This document shows positions 5,122 through 11,765 of a stretch of DNA of 13,939 nucleotides, in pieces (positions within the stretch are counted from its first letter, which is position 1; every line of letters starts with the position of its first letter). This stretch comes from Parcubacteria group bacterium Athens0416_74 (GTDB taxonomy: Bacteria; Patescibacteriota; Minisyncoccia; Phycocordibacterales; UBA2100). The translations under genes were made by a program, and so were the position numbers. The notes under the pieces were generated by a model. The model was not told where the DNA came from. It worked only from the letters and a program-made list of their open reading frames with translations, and did no database searches. Where the stretch lies: contig VMEY01000020.1 of assembly GCA_007375785.1 (NCBI GenBank), positions 1 to 13,939 on the forward strand. Direction: 5' to 3'.

Positions 5122-5874
5122 ATGCAGTACGGAAGACATGCGAGACATGCTATCAAGCATCTCTCGCCTATCGCCGCGAAGCACTTCGCAGTACTTGAGG
5201 CAAGAGAAAAAGGCGAACTCGTCGCTGTTCCGCAGATGTGTAGAGCTCTGACGGACCGGCCAACACTGCTTGCGTTTGCGTGCCTCTCGGGAGACGGCAG
5301 CACGCGCACGCTCGACGAGAATTTAGGATTTCTTTCGTCGCGCAAGAAGTGCAAGGTCGTCGAAGACACTCTTTCGGCGCTTCGAGACGCTGAATGCGCC
5401 GCGTCGCTCACCATCATTGTCGACGATTTCGAGCCGACACGGGCTTGGCAATGGGACGTGCCGCAGGAGCAAATTACCGACTGGTGCAAGCTTCTCGTGG
5501 ATGCGGTATACGGCGATATCTTCGAGCGACTCGGGGCGCGGGCACTGTTTTGCTCAGAGCTCGAACGCGACTTTGAACCGACGTATGAGAGTGTCTACGA
5601 GCGGGTACGTGACTCAAAGTATGAACTCTTGGTCCATGCCAACTTGCAACACATCCGCAAGTTTCCGAACAAAAAGCGCGTGGGCGATGGTCGCGAGTCG
5701 ACCATACGCAAAGTCGCACAGTACGCCGTGCAGGGGCTCGTCCTCGAGAAGATGTTCCCCAACGGGATACTCCTACAAAGCGAAACACCCTGGGCAGTAA
5801 AGGACCCGCTCTACGATTCACTACGACTCAGTCCTTTGCCCATCGTGCACCTGTTCTCGGATGAAAGGAGGTGA
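5122..5874 (+). CDS. Hypothetical protein, 250 residues, no family recognised
   Basis: Start supported by GGGAGG 6 nt before the ATG. The protein begins MQYGRHARHAIKHLSP and ends VHLFSDERR. It appears soluble: no signal peptide and no membrane segment. The pattern suggests an alpha/beta fold: a hydrophobic strand with a Gly-rich turn (TLLAFACLSGDGSTRTLDE, about 48-66), another strand ending in acidic residues (SLTIIVDDFEPTRAWQW, about 95-111), then mainly helices, and a late segment YAVQGLVLEKMFPNGILLQSETPW. Six cysteines are spread through it without a zinc-finger spacing. It lies just downstream of the TrpR-like regulator, so it may be its target or partner; this is context only. Its last codons (AGG AGG TGA) double as a perfect Shine-Dalgarno for the micro-ORF. 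I do not assign a function. Confidence 0.8.
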   Translation: MQYGRHARHAIKHLSPIAAKHFAVLEAREKGELVAVPQMCRALTDRPTLLAFACLSGDGSTRTLDENLGFLSSRKKCKVVEDTLSALRDAECAASLTIIVDDFEPTRAWQWDVPQEQITDWCKLLVDAVYGDIFERLGARALFCSELERDFEPTYESVYERVRDSKYELLVHANLQHIRKFPNKKRVGDGRESTIRKVAQYAVQGLVLEKMFPNGILLQSETPWAVKDPLYDSLRLSPLPIVHLFSDERR

Positions 5875-5875
5875 T
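5866..5875 (+). promoter_or_regulatory. Perfect 10-nt Shine-Dalgarno
   Basis: AGGAGGTGAT is fully complementary to the usual 3' end of 16S rRNA. It overlaps the last two codons and stop of the 250-residue gene and lies at good spacing before ATG 5879 (7 nt after AGGAGG). Confidence 0.75.
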
Positions 5876-5878
5876 GAA

Positions 5879-5929
5879 ATGCCCTACCGAACTCTGCGCC
5901 GCAAATGCGGCGGACTGCCGGCCCACTAG
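5879..5929 (+). CDS. 16-codon micro-ORF behind a perfect Shine-Dalgarno
   Basis: Encodes MPYRTLRRKCGGLPAH and stops at TAG. The only strong evidence is the ribosome binding site. The peptide is basic with one cysteine. Codons 7-12 lie in a small hairpin (CGCCGC / GCGGCG, loop AAAT), and a strong intrinsic terminator begins 12 nt after the stop, so it ends the transcription unit rather than leading another gene. It may be a real micropeptide, a decoy start, or the remnant of a longer gene. No longer frame continues past the stop. Confidence 0.45.
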   Translation: MPYRTLRRKCGGLPAH

Positions 5930-5941
5930 GCCGCCACCTTC

Positions 5942-5977
5942 GGCTTCGCAATCGAAAGATTGCGAGGCCTTTCTTTT
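5942..5977 (+). terminator. Intrinsic terminator of the trpR-like/250-residue gene unit
   Basis: A 12-bp stem (5942-5953 with 5958-5969, one G-U pair) is capped by a GAAA tetraloop and followed by TTTCTTTT (5970-5977). Confidence 0.93.
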
Positions 5978-5991
5978 ATGAACCGCATTAT

Positions 5992-6016
5992 AAAAAGGGG
6001 GGGCTTTCACCCCCCC
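5992..6016 (-). terminator. Reverse-strand intrinsic terminator
   Basis: Seven G (5997-6003) and seven C (6010-6016) form a pure G-C stem with a 6-nt loop. On the minus strand it is followed by TTTTT (5992-5996) and then ATAATG, the correct order for an intrinsic terminator of leftward transcription. On the plus strand no T-run follows. It therefore implies a leftward transcript from 6017-6390, where I recognise no gene. Confidence 0.75.
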
Positions 6017-6390
6017 GTCGTTACACGCCCATGGCACGGAGCGCGAATTCAACTTGTCCTTGCAGATATCTTTGCGAGTTGCGTGCCACCGGGCGGGATG
6101 TATTGTATGGAGAGCCGTCCGAATAACAGAAAGGGCGGCACTTAGAAATCGGAGAGCGGATGTGTTTCTTAGAGCGTGTGGCCCCCTTACATGGGGATAC
6201 GAGGAGAGGGGTCGGTCCGCCGGCTGGCGGACGACAATCGGACATGCGTAGCAGCGCATAGTATCTGCGGAAACCCTCCGGTAGTCTCCCTACCGAAACA
6301 TTTTTTGGAAAACCCGTCGGTAACGCCGGGCACAAAGAAAAAATGACGGGAGTCGCTTTTCCATAATTGCGAGCAATCGCACTCATTCGT
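6017..6390. other. Structured intergenic region upstream of glmS, no gene assigned
   Basis: About 370 nt with no convincing coding frame on either strand. It holds several potential stems: GCCGTCC/GGGCGGC (6114-6120 with 6133-6139 approximately), CCCC/GGGG near 6183-6195, the palindrome at 6215-6232, ATGCG/CGCAT near 6244-6259, CGGTAG/CTACCG near 6279-6295 followed after six bases by TTTTTT, CCCGTC/GACGGG spanning about 6313-6350, and TGCGA-GCAA-TCGCA at 6368-6381. A CATAAT box at 6362-6367 could serve glmS with a 23-nt leader, but its -35 is poor. The region may encode a structured RNA, on the minus strand if the 5992-6016 terminator is its end, and also the glmS leader. I could not match it to tmRNA, RNase P, SRP, 6S or the glmS ribozyme. 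Confidence 0.5.
6215..6232. repeat. Second palindrome copy, 18 bp, one mismatch pair
   Basis: GTCCGCCGGCTGGCGGAC shares the core TCCGCC-GCTGGCGGA with the palindrome in nth. One pair near the centre is G-T instead of Watson-Crick. It lies in the non-coding stretch before glmS. Confidence 0.65.
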
Positions 6391-8157
6391 ATGTGTGGAA
6401 TATTTGGGTACACCGGCGTAAAGCGAGACGCCGCCGATGCGGTGCTGGAAGGGCTGCAGAGGCTTGATTATCGCGGGTACGACAGTTGGGGTATCGGGGT
6501 TGTGCACGACGGTCTCCATGTCGGGAAAAAAGTGGGCATCGTCGGGAAAACGCAGTCTCTCCCGAAGAGCTCTGTTGGAATCGGGCATACCAGGTGGGCG
6601 ACGCACGGCGCCGTCACGGAAATCAATGCGCATCCGCATTTCTCATCCGACAAGTCATTTATCCTGGCGCACAACGGCATCGCTGAGAACGCGGATGTGC
6701 TAAAGAGCGCACTCATCAAAGAAGGCTACTCGTTCATCACGGAGACCGACACTGAGTCGATTGTGCGTCTTGTCGAGAAGAAGCTCTCCAAGCGACTTCC
6801 GCTGAAAGATGCGGTGCGTGCTGCGTTTAAAGAACTCACGGGTCGCAACACTATCATCGTACTCGCGAAAAACGGCGACATCGTCGCTGCACGCAACGGC
6901 TCTCCCCTCGTCGTCGGATTCGGAGCAAGGGATGCAGAAGTGTATTTTTCTTCCGACATCTTTTCGTTTGCGCCCCACGTCAAAGAGACGCTCGTGCTCG
7001 ACAACGGCCAGATGGCCGTGTACCAGGCAGGCGCATTTGCCGTGTACGACATTGCATCCGGCAAGGCGGTCCGCGCAAAGCGCGAAAAGAATCTGCTCAA
7101 AGACGTCGCAGTCGACAAAGGCTCGTATCCTCACTTCATGCTCAAAGAGATTCATGAGGCACCTTTTGTGTTGCGGCAGGTCACGCATGAGTCGGAGAAT
7201 AAATACCGAGAGCTCGCACGCGCCATCAAAAAGGCGCGCGCAGTGTATTGCATCGGCTCAGGTACGGCAGGTGCCGCGGCAGCACAAATCGCGTACTACC
7301 TCCGCGTGTATGGTGGCATCCCCGCGATTTCACTTATCGGCGCCGAAGCATCCGACTATCGAGATCTCATTGGCCCAAAGGACCTGCTCATAGCGCCGTC
7401 GCAGAGCGGTGAGACGGCCGACGTTCTCGAGGTCCTTGAGATAGCGAAGCAGCGCGGCGCAAAAATTGCGTCGTTTGTGAACATGCCGGGGAGCATGATG
7501 ACTCGCCTCTCCGACTACGCATTCATGGCGCACGCCGGTCCCGAAATATGTGTCATGTCGACCAAGATATTCGTCTCCCAGATTGCATGGGGGTATCTGC
7601 TTGCCAAGGCCGTCGAGGGCACGCTTCCTGCGGGCAAACGGAATCTCAAGCAGACAGCCCTCACGATTGAGAAAATGCTTCGCGATAAGAAGTACGTGTC
7701 TCTCATCGAGGATCACGCGAAGCGACTCTCAAAAAGCAAAGACATATTCCTTCTCGGGAAAGGTCAGAATCTCCAAATCATCAAGGAGGGTATGGTCAAG
7801 ATGATTGAGGGTGCGTATGTGCACGCGCACGCAATCGCTGCAGGCGATCTCAAGCACTATGCGATTACCCTCATGGAGCCCGGCGTGAGTGTGATAGCCA
7901 CGATTTCAAACGACACGGTGAAGAACGATACGCTCAATGCGGTGCACGAGGTGCACGCGCGCGGTGCGAGCGTATTCGGGATAGCACCCGAGCCGGAGAA
8001 AAGTTTCAGCCATTACCTACCGGTGCCGGACAGCGGAGAGACGACTGCAATCGTCAATGTAATTCCCCTCCAGCTCCTCGCGTACTTCATGGCGGTCACT
8101 CTGAAGCACAACGTCGACAAGCCGCGCAACATCGCAAAGAGCGTCACCGTCAGGTAA
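6391..8157 (+). CDS. glmS: Glutamine--fructose-6-phosphate aminotransferase (isomerizing)
   Basis: Makes glucosamine-6-phosphate from fructose-6-phosphate and glutamine, the first committed step to UDP-GlcNAc and peptidoglycan. The 588 residues show the N-terminal glutaminase domain (Cys2 nucleophile in MCGIFGYTG, HTRWATHG at 66-73, HNG at 94-96) and two SIS domains (CIGSGTAG near 287 and SQSGETADVLE at 337-347; then GKGQNLQIIKEG near 457). Residues matching E. coli isomerase Glu481, Lys485, Glu488, His504 and Lys603 are present as E466, K470, E473, H489 and K583. The start must be ATG 6391, because Cys2 has to be exposed after Met removal; an in-frame TTG at 6367 would add eight residues and block this. 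No Shine-Dalgarno is seen. The stop overlaps the stop region of the convergent serine hydrolase by 8 nt. Confidence 0.97.
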   Translation: MCGIFGYTGVKRDAADAVLEGLQRLDYRGYDSWGIGVVHDGLHVGKKVGIVGKTQSLPKSSVGIGHTRWATHGAVTEINAHPHFSSDKSFILAHNGIAENADVLKSALIKEGYSFITETDTESIVRLVEKKLSKRLPLKDAVRAAFKELTGRNTIIVLAKNGDIVAARNGSPLVVGFGARDAEVYFSSDIFSFAPHVKETLVLDNGQMAVYQAGAFAVYDIASGKAVRAKREKNLLKDVAVDKGSYPHFMLKEIHEAPFVLRQVTHESENKYRELARAIKKARAVYCIGSGTAGAAAAQIAYYLRVYGGIPAISLIGAEASDYRDLIGPKDLLIAPSQSGETADVLEVLEIAKQRGAKIASFVNMPGSMMTRLSDYAFMAHAGPEICVMSTKIFVSQIAWGYLLAKAVEGTLPAGKRNLKQTALTIEKMLRDKKYVSLIEDHAKRLSKSKDIFLLGKGQNLQIIKEGMVKMIEGAYVHAHAIAAGDLKHYAITLMEPGVSVIATISNDTVKNDTLNAVHEVHARGASVFGIAPEPEKSFSHYLPVPDSGETTAIVNVIPLQLLAYFMAVTLKHNVDKPRNIAKSVTVR

Positions 8158-9139
8158 GGATGATGTTGGCGATGTCAGCGCGAAACGCGTATATCGCATC
8201 GTCAGTCGACGGTCGCTTGGGATATGTCCTGTTGGAGAGGATGGAGAATGCGACACCTCGTTCTCTATCGACAAGGATGCTCGTACCCGTAAAGCCGGTC
8301 TTCCCGAAGGTCGTTGGGCTCGCGAGAGAGCCCATCCACGCCTGTGTGCCGATCTGCCACCCGAGACCTTGCTCAGCGCCGCGGACGATTGCACCCATGC
8401 GCGCGTCCTTTTCTTCTAGAAGCGCATGCAGGTATATGAGCATGTCGTTCGTGGTGGAGAAAAGTCCCGCATGACCTGAGACGTGTCCGGCCTTAGCGAG
8501 CGTGTATGCACTCTCATCGTGTGTGACTCCGGAGACCATGCCGCGCCAGTCTTCCAACTCTGTCGGTGCTGCGCGCGCAAAGGCCGCACCGGCATAAAAG
8601 GCAGTGTCATGCATCTTCAACGGATCAAAAAAGTATCGTCTCGCGAGGATATCGAGCGTCGTTTTCATGCGACGCTCGAGGAGTATTCCGAGAAGAAGTG
8701 CCGGAAGATTTGTGTATTTCGACTCTCCCGGCGGCCCTTCAAAACCGCGCTCAAAAACAGTAGCAAGCATCTTCTCTGCAGGGAGCTCCTTGAGCTCGGA
8801 GAGTCGCGGACCGGCAACAGTGTATGTGAGGAGGTCGCGGACAGTCGCTCCGAAGTCGTTCTGTAATTCCGGCAGAGAGGACTTTATGGACTCATCGAGC
8901 GACAAGGTACCCTCCTCAATGAGGACCAGCGCGAGAGATGCGGTGGGAATGGACTTCGTAATCGATGCGACGTCGTAGAGTGTCGCTGCGTTCACCGTGC
9001 GCGCGTTTGCGTCATAGGTATGAGAGCCCGCGCTTACGACCTCCCGAGCGCCGTCACGCGTCACGACACCCACAGCGCAGCCGCGAAACACACGCGCACT
9101 AAGCGCAGCCTCTATGCGCGCACGAAGAGCCTCACGCAT
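8150..9139 (-). CDS. Serine hydrolase, class C beta-lactamase/PBP-like family
   Basis: 329 residues with the three active-site motifs of the beta-lactamase/transpeptidase-like family (PF00144): S59-I-T-K62, Y142-T-N144 and K280-T-G282, plus SGVTHDESAYTL and GHVSGHAGLFST typical of esterase/D-peptidase-like members. There is no signal peptide or membrane segment at the N-terminus, so it is probably cytoplasmic, which argues against a secreted beta-lactamase. Substrate unknown; hydrolysis of a D-amino acid peptide or ester is possible. The start ATGCGTGA overlaps the PyrD-like gene's stop by 8 nt, so the two are translationally coupled; AAGGA about 11 nt upstream may help. Its 3' end overlaps glmS by 8 nt tail to tail, with no terminator between them. 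Confidence 0.9.
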   Translation of the reverse strand: MREALRARIEAALSARVFRGCAVGVVTRDGAREVVSAGSHTYDANARTVNAATLYDVASITKSIPTASLALVLIEEGTLSLDESIKSSLPELQNDFGATVRDLLTYTVAGPRLSELKELPAEKMLATVFERGFEGPPGESKYTNLPALLLGILLERRMKTTLDILARRYFFDPLKMHDTAFYAGAAFARAAPTELEDWRGMVSGVTHDESAYTLAKAGHVSGHAGLFSTTNDMLIYLHALLEEKDARMGAIVRGAEQGLGWQIGTQAWMGSLASPTTFGKTGFTGTSILVDRERGVAFSILSNRTYPKRPSTDDAIYAFRADIANIILT

Positions 9140-10175
9140 TCGGGTATGCGTCCTTTATCTCTTTTGCGAGGTACCCGTCGCGATACTCCTTGAAATCGGC
9201 CGGCACGGTGACTCCGCCACATCCGATAATTCCGTAGTGCATGCCATACTCCTCACGAAGTGCCTTGAGACGGCGCACCATATCAAGTCCCGCCCATTTG
9301 ACCGCATGCCCGCAGATACCGCTCTTCACCCGATGCGCTCCGGGGAGTGCCTGAGAACCGTCGGGATTGACGACAGGAGCGGGAATCGTATTGATTGCCG
9401 AGAATCCGTCGACTATGCCGCCGACTTCTTTCACCAGCTCGCGCAACTCCGCCTCGCCGAAGTACGCGATTTTTATCACGAGCGGCGTGTCACCTATTTT
9501 GTCTTTGATAGCCTGTGATACTTTTTTGACTTTCGGTATGTCGAAGCAGAGCAACTGTGCCGCACCTTCATTGGGGCATGAGAAATTTGCTTCCACGACT
9601 TTCACTCCCGCGTCTTTGAGTAACTGCATGCCGTCGGCCCAGTCTTGTATATAATCCTCCGGCGTAAAACTTTCGTCCCACTTCGTGCCCTCGAAGCTGC
9701 ACATGACCAGCTGCCCCGGCTTCGCATGTGCGACACACTCACGCAAATCCTTTTGCCACACTGCAGGCTCATACGACGGGTTACCGAACGAGTTGGTGAT
9801 GGAGAGCGGCTCTGCATACGCGTTGCGCACCACGATAGGCTTTTGCGCCATCTCGAGCGTGAGGTCGCCCGGGATATCGGCGCCAAGCACATTGGGCCAG
9901 AGGTTGGACTCACGTACTCGCGAACGGACCGTCTTGTGCACGGGCACATCAAAACCTTTGTCGAGTGCAGCCTTTACGTACGCACCGTTGAGAAGCGGCC
10001 CCGCGGGAATACCGAGCGGATAATTGAGCTTTTGCCCGAGAAACGTGAAGCGCGGCTCACTTCCGCTTTCGAGAGGGCTCTCTACGACGACCCCATCGGC
10101 AAAATCATTAAAAGGTCCCTGCTCCCAGTTCTCCGTATATGACTTATTCGGGTCAAAAAATGGCGCTTTAAGCAT
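9132..10175 (-). CDS. Dihydroorotate dehydrogenase-like flavoprotein with apparent C-terminal deletion
   Basis: FMN-dependent (beta/alpha)8-barrel protein of the dihydroorotate dehydrogenase family, cysteine (class 1-like) type. Visible: YPLGIPAGPLLNGAYVKAALDKGFD with HKTVRSR (52-86), NSFGNPS (128-134), VVEANFSCPNEG (193-204) with the catalytic-type Cys200, VIKIAYF (233-239) with Lys235, INTIPAPVVNPDGS (261-274) and GIIGCGGVTVPADFKEYRD (315-333). After that Asp the family normally runs through an AGAD-x-V-x-x-A/GT strand that completes the FMN phosphate site; here it jumps straight to GYLAKEIKDAYPNA and stops. I infer an in-frame loss of about 15 codons. The start is supported by an extended -10 box 7 nt upstream. 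No other pyrimidine gene is present, so the exact substrate is not certain and I give no symbol. Confidence 0.85.
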   Translation of the reverse strand: MLKAPFFDPNKSYTENWEQGPFNDFADGVVVESPLESGSEPRFTFLGQKLNYPLGIPAGPLLNGAYVKAALDKGFDVPVHKTVRSRVRESNLWPNVLGADIPGDLTLEMAQKPIVVRNAYAEPLSITNSFGNPSYEPAVWQKDLRECVAHAKPGQLVMCSFEGTKWDESFTPEDYIQDWADGMQLLKDAGVKVVEANFSCPNEGAAQLLCFDIPKVKKVSQAIKDKIGDTPLVIKIAYFGEAELRELVKEVGGIVDGFSAINTIPAPVVNPDGSQALPGAHRVKSGICGHAVKWAGLDMVRRLKALREEYGMHYGIIGCGGVTVPADFKEYRDGYLAKEIKDAYPNA

Positions 10176-10182
10176 GGCTCAT

Positions 10183-10191
10183 ATCATAGCA
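10183..10191 (-). promoter_or_regulatory. Extended -10 promoter of the PyrD-like gene, leaderless
   Basis: Minus strand TGC-TATGAT begins right after the sortase TGA stop; 7 nt follow to the ATG at 10175. TATGAT is a close match and the TGn makes it an extended -10. No clear -35. Predicted transcription start is at the ATG. Confidence 0.55.
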
Positions 10192-10806
10192 TCAGGGGGC
10201 AAGGACGGTATAGACCACCGTACGCTCATCGTACGTCTTTTCGGTCTGTATCCAGGAGCCTCCGCACGTGATGAGATTGAGCCTCCGTGCATCTTTGCGA
10301 TTGAAGAGTGTCTCTACCGGCACGTCTTTGTACCCGTAGGTCACCACCTCGGTGACGATAAAGCGGAGCTTCTCACCGCCCTTCGTCTGCACGTAGACAC
10401 TCTCCCCGACTTGTATCGAGTCCAGTTTCTTGAACACCCCGGCGAGACCGATGGCGTTGTCGACATGTCCATCGATGACCGCGCTCCCGTAGCGGCCGGG
10501 TATCGTGCCGTATTTATACCAGCCGACATCGGAGAAGTTGGACGGCACACCCATGTTTCCATCCTTCGTAACACCAACATACTGAATATCAGCATCGATT
10601 TCGAGCGACGGCACGGTGAGTCGCGCCGGCTGGCTCGTCGTCGATACACTTCCAAGTAGAGCGCTCTCCTCCGGAGACGGTACCGGCACCTCGCTCTCAG
10701 GCGCGTACCATGTCGCGCGTACCAGCGTGGCCCCAAAAGCGACCAGCGCGATGAGTGTTATGAGAAAGACGAGTTTTCGTTTCATGGAGAGTAGCTTCAC
10801 ATCCAT
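10192..10806 (-). CDS. Sortase with N-terminal signal anchor (class E/F-like)
   Basis: Transpeptidase or hydrolase expected to act outside the membrane on sorting-signal proteins. 204 residues: hydrophobic anchor about 11-30 (KLVFLITLIALVAFGATLV), a Pro/Ser linker, then the sortase beta-barrel with ARLTVPSLEIDADIQYVGVTKDGNMGVP (61-88), catalytic His114 in IDGHVD, Cys181 in LNLITCGG and Arg195 in DERTVVYTV. All three catalytic residues are present. The TKDGNMGVP and GWYKYGTIPG features resemble the single-domain sortases of classes E/F. Met8, right before KRKLVF, is an alternative start (10785) that gives a more typical signal anchor; neither start has a Shine-Dalgarno. I see no LPXTG-like substrate in the window. 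33 nt separate it from the gene upstream. Confidence 0.92.
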   Translation of the reverse strand: MDVKLLSMKRKLVFLITLIALVAFGATLVRATWYAPESEVPVPSPEESALLGSVSTTSQPARLTVPSLEIDADIQYVGVTKDGNMGVPSNFSDVGWYKYGTIPGRYGSAVIDGHVDNAIGLAGVFKKLDSIQVGESVYVQTKGGEKLRFIVTEVVTYGYKDVPVETLFNRKDARRLNLITCGGSWIQTEKTYDERTVVYTVLAP

Positions 10807-10839
10807 TACGCCACAAAGGGAATGAACGCTTCGTGAACA

Positions 10840-11472
10840 CTACCTGGCGAAAACCTTCAAGGTGTTGACGACATCAAATGTCGCCTGCGCTCCCCTGTCG
10901 TACTCCGCACTCTCCTCGTGAAAACGAGCAGGGCGGAATATGAGCACGCTGTATCCGCTCCCCGGCGTATCCATCGACACATTGAATGCATAGAAAGGTC
11001 CTGCCTCACGCGTCGTCACCTCTTCACCGCGCGTCTCGACAAACTCAAGGTAGAAAACCTCGCCCACAATACCCGTGGCAGTGGTGAAGGGTTCCGTACG
11101 GGTCGTGCGCGTACACCTCATCGATGCGGTGGGACCATCGGCCGCGCAGAAAACAAGAGCGCGCGTCCTCGCGTATTCCTCGGCACTTTCAAACGATTCG
11201 GAGATATCCGCATTCTCGACAGCGACCTGCACGACCTCGTTGGGCTCCACGGCACCCTGGTCTTCGAGAGTCACGTACTCCGGCGTAAACTCGATGAGCG
11301 TGAGCGCCGCGTCGTGTGAGAAGGAGTAGCCGTATTCCGTGTTTGTGTAGGTGGTAGGAGCCGGGCTCTGCGGAGTCGCTTTCAGCTCGTTGTTGCGTAC
11401 GAGGAAATATGTGGCGCCGCAAAGCAGAAAGAGCGCTATGAGGCCCACGAGTATTTTTGTCGATTCGCGCAT
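10840..11472 (-). CDS. Membrane-anchored hypothetical protein with YGYSF motif
   Basis: 210 residues from ATG 11472 (MRESTKILVGL). Residues about 5-25 form one membrane anchor; the rest is predicted outside. The beginning of the outer domain, YTNTEYGYSFSHDAALTL, resembles the 'YTNTxYGFSF-YP' opening of many small PsbP-like extracytoplasmic proteins; this is a weak resemblance and gives no function. Two cysteines (VFCAADG, MRCTRT) about 13 apart could form a disulfide. The frame is open for 20 more codons upstream, but those overlap the DUF333 gene and the internal ATG has an AATAAT box 6 nt ahead, so I prefer 11472. It lies between the DUF333 gene (7-nt gap) and the sortase (33-nt gap), an extracytoplasmic cluster. 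Confidence 0.78.
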   Translation of the reverse strand: MRESTKILVGLIALFLLCGATYFLVRNNELKATPQSPAPTTYTNTEYGYSFSHDAALTLIEFTPEYVTLEDQGAVEPNEVVQVAVENADISESFESAEEYARTRALVFCAADGPTASMRCTRTTRTEPFTTATGIVGEVFYLEFVETRGEEVTTREAGPFYAFNVSMDTPGSGYSVLIFRPARFHEESAEYDRGAQATFDVVNTLKVFAR

Positions 11473-11478
11473 GTGCGT

Positions 11479-11484
11479 ATTATT
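11479..11484 (-). promoter_or_regulatory. -10 box of the YGYSF gene overlapping the DUF333 stop codon
   Basis: Minus-strand AATAAT (5 of 6 to consensus) contains the TAA stop of the upstream gene and lies 6 nt before the ATG at 11472. No good -35. The genes could also simply be cotranscribed. Confidence 0.35.
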
Positions 11485-11758
11485 GCTGTGGCTGCGTGCA
11501 CGTATTGTCTCGGAAAAGCGCCCACTCTTCACAGACGCGTCCGTCTTGAAGTACGCAGTACCCCGCCTGCGCGCCGGCGGCGTCTTCGCGAATCTCGAGC
11601 GTGCCGCCTACATTGGCACAGTGCGTCGACGCAGGGTTTGCCATCTGCACCGTCTTCGGCTGTGGCACGTCAAAGCGGCTCACCGATACATACCCGTACG
11701 CCGCAAGGAGGACGACGAGCAGAATCGCGGCCGAGATAAGAGAAGCGTTTGATGTCAT
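11480..11758 (-). CDS. Exported DUF333-domain protein
   Basis: 92 residues. A hydrophobic segment (about 7-26, SLISAAILLVVLLAAYGYV) serves as signal peptide or anchor; there is no lipobox cysteine. The rest matches DUF333 (PF03891): MANPASTHCANVGGTLEIREDAAGAQAGYCVLQDGRVCEEWALFRDNTC, with the conserved ANPAS..C, GG.LEIR, G.C.L.DG..CEEWA.FR and four cysteines (47, 68, 76, 87) likely to form disulfides outside the cell. Some members are labelled putative hemolysins, an inherited name without direct support, so I do not use it. The start is backed by a TATACT box 7 nt upstream. Confidence 0.88.
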   Translation of the reverse strand: MTSNASLISAAILLVVLLAAYGYVSVSRFDVPQPKTVQMANPASTHCANVGGTLEIREDAAGAQAGYCVLQDGRVCEEWALFRDNTCTQPQQ

Positions 11759-11765
11759 AGATGCA

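Noticed and set aside
5122..5874. Cyclodipeptide synthase-like protein
   Set aside because: The order of strands and the late Tyr-containing helix are loosely similar, but the GxS...NS motif and the Tyr-x3-Glu catalytic pair are not present.
6113..6150. Stretch with ACAGAA..GGC..TTA resembling the 3' conserved part of RNase P RNA
   Set aside because: The obligatory 5' partner (GAGGAAAGTCC-like) is absent on that strand within 400 nt, so no P4 helix can form.
6367..6390. TTG start 24 nt upstream of the glmS ATG
   Set aside because: It would add eight residues ahead of the catalytic Cys2, which must become N-terminal after Met removal; the 24 nt also form a small hairpin.
6017..6390. glmS ribozyme upstream of glmS
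   Set aside because: None of the ribozyme's conserved core is recognisable, and the leader just before the ATG does not show its pseudoknot sequences.
6021..6413. Leftward 130-codon frame ending just before the reverse-strand terminator
   Set aside because: It runs into the glmS coding region, shows no family motif and has no ribosome binding site. Only its position before the terminator is suggestive; I keep the region as non-coding.
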